Source: Paludibacterium sp. B53371 | Lineage (GTDB): Bacteria; Pseudomonadota; Gammaproteobacteria; Burkholderiales; Chromobacteriaceae | Assembly: GCF_018802765.1 (NCBI RefSeq) | Contig: NZ_CP069163.1 | Span: 3,234,311 to 3,298,310 of the forward strand | Direction of reading: 5' to 3' | DNA length: 64,000 nt | Part shown: piece after piece, positions 61,600 through 64,000 of the stretch | Layout: each line of letters opens with the position of its first letter | Numbering within the stretch: the stretch's first letter is position 1 | Position numbers and translations under genes: made by a program | Notes under the pieces: model-generated | What the model was told of the DNA's origin: nothing | Database searches by the model: none | The model's input: only the letters and a program-made list of their open reading frames with translations

Positions 61600-62919
61600 T
61601 CAGAAGTCGCCGCGCACACTCAGACTGACCAGATCCCGTTTGCTGCCATAGAGCACGATATTCGCGTCATCACGGATATGGCTGTAGCTGACGGTGGAGG
61701 AAAAATGCTTGTTCCATGGCCAGCTCAGACTGGCGGTGTAGTTCCAGATGCTTTCTGACCGGGTCACCAGGAAGGCCGGGTCTTTCTGCCGATAGTCATC
61801 GCTTTCGTGGGTCAGTGTCAGGGCGCTCTCCAGCCCCGCCAGCCATTTCACATTGAGGGCACCGGACAGAATCACCATGCGGCGCCCGCCACCGGCACGA
61901 TTGTTCACGCCATCATCCTCGCCGCGGTAAGCGGCGACGCTCCAGTTGACCTGCGGTGTCCATCCCTGTTTCCAGGCCAGTCCGGCCAGTGCAACGTTAC
62001 TATCGTAATTGCGCATGCTGCGATCGGCATAACGGGTACTGGTGTACTGCGAGGTCAGGCTGAGCAAGGCGCTGCGGCCGACCGGCTGACGCCATTCGAG
62101 GATGCCGCCCTCGCTGCGCAGATAGTCGCGGCCCGCCATTTGTTGTTGCTCGCCTTGCAGCATGCCCAGCAGCAAGCCACTGCCTACCCGGCGTGATACG
62201 CCGCTCTGCAGGTTGTAGAAAGTGCGGTCGAACTGGCGCAGCGGTTCGTAGTGGCGTGTCTTGACGCGCGGCAGCAGATAGAAGGTCCAGTCGTCATTCA
62301 GCGCCCCGGTGAGGGCACCGCCCAGCTCCAGGTCGGCGTAGCTGCTGGCCGAGGCGCGGGCATCCGGGTCAAGTTTGATCGGCAGGGGCGAGAAGCCGGG
62401 GGCCACGATCGACAGTTGGTCGGTGGCGGAGTTGACGTTGGAGTCCCAGCCGATTTCCTGGCGCACGGTGTAGGACAGCGACCAGGGGTGGCGGATCTTG
62501 TCGAGTGCGGCCTGCAGGGTGTCGATCTTGCGCTGGGCGACGGGCGGGGGTTGCAGGGCACGGGCGTGCTGCAGGGCGGTATCGGCACGCAGGGTATCGC
62601 CGGTCTGGAGGTAGGCGTCGGCCAGGTCGAGCCAGGCGGCGCCGCTGTTCGGGTTGGCCGCGGCGGCACGTTCCAGTACCCAGGAGGCGTCGGCGGCGCG
62701 CCCGCTCACCAGCAGGGTAAAGCCGAGCAGGTGGTCAAAGCGGCCGCGACCGGCACATCCGGCTTCTGCCGGCTGCAGTACGGCCAGCGCGGCGGCGGCA
62801 TCGCCGCGGTTGAGCGCCAGCTGGCCCGCCTGCGCCGCATTCGCGCACTCGTCGGCAGCCCGGGCAATCAGCGGAAAGACGCTACCGCACAGGGCAAACA
62901 GTGTCAGGGTTTTTTTAAT
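61600..62919 (-). CDS. TPR plus outer-membrane beta-barrel protein, Slam/DUF560-like, apparent ATT start
   Basis: A 439-residue outer-membrane protein. The signal peptide (IKKTLTLFALCGSVFPLIARAA) is followed by TPR-like repeats (ALNRGDAAAALAVLQPAEAG, WLDLADAYLQTGDTLRADTA; to about residue 150), then a barrel of about 290 residues ending SLSVRGDF. This is the layout of surface-lipoprotein assembly modulators. No ATG or GTG opens the signal peptide; ATT at 62917-62919, with GGTGGGG before it, is the best start. It overlaps the upstream gene by 16 bp, so reinitiation is likely. Confidence 0.8.
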   Translation of the reverse strand: MKKTLTLFALCGSVFPLIARAADECANAAQAGQLALNRGDAAAALAVLQPAEAGCAGRGRFDHLLGFTLLVSGRAADASWVLERAAAANPNSGAAWLDLADAYLQTGDTLRADTALQHARALQPPPVAQRKIDTLQAALDKIRHPWSLSYTVRQEIGWDSNVNSATDQLSIVAPGFSPLPIKLDPDARASASSYADLELGGALTGALNDDWTFYLLPRVKTRHYEPLRQFDRTFYNLQSGVSRRVGSGLLLGMLQGEQQQMAGRDYLRSEGGILEWRQPVGRSALLSLTSQYTSTRYADRSMRNYDSNVALAGLAWKQGWTPQVNWSVAAYRGEDDGVNNRAGGGRRMVILSGALNVKWLAGLESALTLTHESDDYRQKDPAFLVTRSESIWNYTASLSWPWNKHFSSTVSYSHIRDDANIVLYGSKRDLVSLSVRGDF

Positions 62920-64000
62920 ATCCCCACCCCGGAGACGGACTCATTCTGATTAGTCTGCAAGCCATAGTGGCTGATCATGCCACCGGCCTGGGGGCCGATC
63001 AAGACGCCCGCCGCCGAGCCGTTGCTGATGGTCGGGCTCTGGCAACCGGTGCAGCTGCCGTTCAGCGCGATGCCGCTGCTCTGGAAGGTTTGCAGCGATA
63101 CCGCCGCGCCACTGTTGGCGTCCCAGATCCGGCCCTGGCCATCGGTCACATTGATGGCGTAGTGGTCAATGGTCGGGTTGGCACCAAAGGTGACGTTGGC
63201 GGTCAGGCTGTTGATTTGTCCGCCCATCTTGCCGTTCTCATCCACCGGCCCCGGCATGCCGGGAACCATGGTGTAGCTGCCGGTCTGTCCGCTCATGGCG
63301 GTGATGGCTGAGCCGGGCGTTGCCCCGCCGGGCGCAAAAGCAAACTGGTGCAGGTCGGCATATTGCCAGTCGCCATTGGCATCGCTGGCGCCGCCACCGA
63401 AGTAAACGCCCCAGTAAATTTTGGCGCCGTCCGTTGTGGTATAGATCTGGTACTGCACCGGCTGTTGGGTATCGTCATCGACAAAAAACAGCAGCGATCC
63501 ATCATTCTGCACCACATACAGGGGCAGTCCGGAGCGCGGATCGACGCCGATCTGCCAGCTGTTGTCTTCGTCGACCTGCAGATGGCCGCGCTGGATCTGG
63601 CCATCGGCCACGGTCACGCCGACATAGGCCGAATTGGCCGGACTGTCTTGCGGCTCGACCGACAGGTCAAGGACAACGCTGTTGCTGACGATGCGGTTGG
63701 GCAAGGCCGTCGACAGCGGGTCGGTGGGTGTGGTGACGCCGCTGCCAGCGGCATTGTCGCTGCTGCCCTCGCTGGTCTTGGCCGGGGCCAGGCCGCGCAG
63801 CGGCAGGTTGCGCAACACTTCCGGCAGCACTTCGATGGTCTTCGGCGCGCCCTGGTCAAGCGGGGCAAAACCGGACTGGGTGGGTTCGATGCGCACGCTG
63901 CCCGCCGGGTTGAGCAGGGTGGTGCCGCCACTGATCACATGGTCGTAGGTGCCGGGGGCCACGCTGCTGAAGCGGCCGACGGCGGCCGGTACCTGGAACA
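62904..64000 (-). CDS. FecR-like/surface protein with C-terminal barrel, probable Slam partner (5' end outside window)
   Basis: At least 364 residues, open at the right edge. The first visible part (FSSVAPGTYDHVISGGTTLL, PAGSVRIEP) resembles the end of a FecR-type domain. A Pro/Ser linker follows (to about residue 115), then a beta-rich part with QFAFAPGG, YAINVTDGQGRIW, and a closing GVLIGPQAGGMISHYGLQ. The last phrase recalls the barrel C-terminus of TbpB-like surface lipoproteins. Coupled to the downstream Slam-like gene, it is the likely exported cargo. The lipobox, if any, is outside the window. Confidence 0.7.
   Translation of the reverse strand, partial: FQVPAAVGRFSSVAPGTYDHVISGGTTLLNPAGSVRIEPTQSGFAPLDQGAPKTIEVLPEVLRNLPLRGLAPAKTSEGSSDNAAGSGVTTPTDPLSTALPNRIVSNSVVLDLSVEPQDSPANSAYVGVTVADGQIQRGHLQVDEDNSWQIGVDPRSGLPLYVVQNDGSLLFFVDDDTQQPVQYQIYTTTDGAKIYWGVYFGGGASDANGDWQYADLHQFAFAPGGATPGSAITAMSGQTGSYTMVPGMPGPVDENGKMGGQINSLTANVTFGANPTIDHYAINVTDGQGRIWDANSGAAVSLQTFQSSGIALNGSCTGCQSPTISNGSAAGVLIGPQAGGMISHYGLQTNQNESVSGVGILKKP

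Overview
The window looks like chromosomal DNA of a GC-rich, motile Gram-negative bacterium, most likely a betaproteobacterium of the order Neisseriales (Chromobacteriaceae-like). This is inferred from the trimeric-porin type at the left edge, the TPR/beta-barrel (Slam-like) protein with its surface-protein partner at the right edge, the large chemoreceptor set, and two families of dispersed intergenic repeats. I cannot fix the genus from sequence alone.

Layout. 0-1.2 kb: porin 3' end and an intact tRNA-Leu(CAA). 1.1-11.5 kb: a genomic island bounded by the tRNA-Leu 3' end and an imperfect copy of it, carrying a decayed IS3-type element, a WYL regulator, a complete type I restriction-modification operon (hsdM-hsdS-hsdR) and two extra PD-(D/E)XK-like genes; no integrase remains. 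12-16.6 kb: a Crp/Fnr-type regulator, a uridine-phosphorylase-like enzyme and a four-gene ECF transporter, probably a nucleoside uptake and salvage operon. 16.6-19.8 kb: a compact minus-strand cluster of two DUF2589 proteins, a phage-type lysozyme and an exported barnase-like protein, divergent from a LuxR-type regulator. 19.9-24 kb: a small PD-(D/E)XK-like gene, an alpha/beta hydrolase and MarR regulator divergent from an EamA exporter with three operator palindromes, and a small exported protein. 24-33 kb: four chemoreceptors and a response regulator with a degenerate phosphatase-like domain. 33-38 kb: small envelope proteins, then a second defence-type segment (EVE-HNH nuclease, GIY-YIG/RAMA protein, DUF429 protein) beginning at an IS3 transposase remnant. 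38-48.6 kb: Rpn-type nuclease, exported proteins of unknown function, a RidA-dehydratase fusion with a YheO/DauR-type regulator, a LysR/SnoaL pair and a DUF805 protein, interspersed with tandem-repeat arrays. 48.7-55.4 kb: OprC/NosA-type copper receptor with a TonB protein, SHOCT lipoproteins, a periplasmic solute-binding protein, an isochorismatase-like hydrolase and a BamE-like lipoprotein. 55.5-64 kb: SRAP-like protein, cation/proton antiporter, a cobalamin riboswitch ahead of a PAAR protein, a YjeM-like permease, and the Slam-like pair running off the right edge.

Two repeat families tie the window together. One is a 54-61 bp near-perfect palindrome with arms reading GGGGTCAGGTCTT, mostly lying 8-17 bp beyond a stop codon, with compensatory changes in its arms. 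The other is a composite array built from a 13-nt unit and a 15-nt unit that meet at a shared core. The strongest leads for something undescribed are the DUF2589/lysozyme/barnase cluster, the nucleoside-linked ECF operon, the RidA-dehydratase fusion, and the riboswitch-PAAR arrangement.
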